A stretch of 64,000 nucleotides of DNA from Amycolatopsis mongoliensis (GTDB lineage Bacteria > Actinomycetota > Actinomycetes > Mycobacteriales > Pseudonocardiaceae): contig NZ_CP127295.1 in NCBI RefSeq assembly GCF_030285665.1, positions 8,804,001 to 8,868,000 of the forward strand, written 5' to 3'. The position numbers and the translations under genes were made by a program. The notes beneath the pieces were generated by a model, which was not told the origin of the DNA, made no database searches, and saw only the letters and a program-made list of their open reading frames with translations. Positions 63,809 to 64,000 of the stretch are shown here, piece after piece (the first letter of the stretch is position 1; each line of letters begins with the position of its first letter).

Positions 63809-63816
63809 ACGTTTCA
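63805..63816. promoter_or_regulatory. Second LacI-type palindrome, after the rhamnosidase gene
   Basis: TTAAACGTTTCA has a perfect AAACGTTT core and overlaps the stop codon. It is close in form to the site at 60450. It lies between the rhamnosidase and the reductase gene. Confidence 0.4.
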
Positions 63817-63830
63817 CGCCTCTCGGCGTG

Positions 63831-63862
63831 CCAGTTGAGTGCACGTCTGTACACTCAACTGG
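63831..63862. promoter_or_regulatory. Long palindrome at the start of the reductase gene
   Basis: Arms at 63831-63844 and 63849-63862 pair with a single mismatch (13 of 14) around GTCT. The outer 11 bp, CCAGTTGAGTG, are perfect. It ends 1 bp before the ATG at 63864, so it is a likely repressor site on a near-leaderless gene. Confidence 0.65.
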
Positions 63863-63863
63863 C

Positions 63864-64000
63864 ATGGCTGAAGTGGGGATGCGTCCCCCGGCGTCGCCGC
63901 TGCGGCGCCGGGCACTGCGTGCGTTGCGATGGCTGTTCACCCCCCTGCGCCCGGACGACTACCTCGAACTGATCAACCCGCTGTGGTCGACCCGGGAGCT
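63864..64000 (+). CDS. Ferredoxin reductase-like flavoprotein, 5' part only
   Basis: The first 45 codons, to the end of the window. The stretch LRWLFTPLRPDDYLELINPLW is the N-terminus of the oxidoreductases that pass electrons from NADPH to acyl-CoA desaturases (M. tuberculosis Rv3230c type). The FAD and iron-sulfur parts lie outside the window, and a desaturase gene is expected next. Confidence 0.7.
   Translation, partial: MAEVGMRPPASPLRRRALRALRWLFTPLRPDDYLELINPLWSTRE

Overview
The window is very GC-rich, with dense, often overlapping genes (ATGA/GTGA junctions), GTG starts, Tat and Sec signal peptides, a type-B sdhCAB, FurA-KatG, many TetR/LysR/MarR regulators and a full mycofactocin cluster. 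This points to an actinomycete, most likely a Pseudonocardiaceae such as Amycolatopsis. That placement is inference from gene content. No rRNA, tRNA, CRISPR array, phage or insertion sequence was seen.

Layout. 0-3.4 kb: succinate dehydrogenase sdhC-A-B (sdhB cut by the window edge), divergent from a LysR gene across a LysR-type dyad. 4.4-9.6 kb: secreted amidase, an enolase away from its usual neighbours, a phospholipase D-like protein and a PEP-mutase/isocitrate-lyase-like protein. 9.7-12.9 kb: GMC oxidoreductase plus succinate-semialdehyde dehydrogenase behind a KstR-type operator. 13-15 kb: small proteins, a deletion scar made of two headless genes, and a GntR/DUF1648 pair. 15.2-21.5 kb: mycofactocin locus mftR, then mftA-B-C-E-SDR-F-D, with a palindrome at the inferred mftA start site. 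21.5-28.5 kb: MerR/methyltransferase pair and a run of secreted hydrolases (GH3, peptidase, trypsin-like protease, PL7 alginate lyase). 28.6-30.8 kb: a luciferase-like oxidoreductase, then a pair of secreted proteins, one beta/gamma-crystallin-like and one tentatively aerolysin-like. 31-35 kb: acyl-CoA dehydrogenase, furA-katG. 35-48 kb: small redox and detoxification genes (AKR, SDRs, VOC, MFS, ADH, HD, alpha/beta hydrolase), nearly all beside divergent regulators with visible operators, then an orphan ATP-synthase c subunit. 48.4-52.8 kb: MarR/FAD-monooxygenase pair, an OpuC permease/binding-protein deletion fusion, and a GH5 enzyme. 52.8-57 kb: SDR/LLM/acyl-CoA-ligase operon with a divergent TetR whose end is damaged. 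57-60.3 kb: ADP-ribosylglycohydrolase/NCS1 permease/PfkB kinase operon. 60.5-63.8 kb: GH106 alpha-L-rhamnosidase. 63.9 kb to the end: start of a ferredoxin-reductase-like gene.

How it fits together. The mft genes should make the redox cofactor mycofactocin: MftC with MftB modifies the C-terminal Val-Tyr of MftA, MftE releases the dipeptide product, MftD oxidises it, and MftF adds glucose. The SDR inside the operon is a plausible client dehydrogenase. Elsewhere the window is accessory: metabolic cassettes with their own regulators, secreted polymer degradation, and several deletion scars (13.6, 22.7, 41.6, 50.6 and 56.85 kb), suggesting ongoing gene loss.
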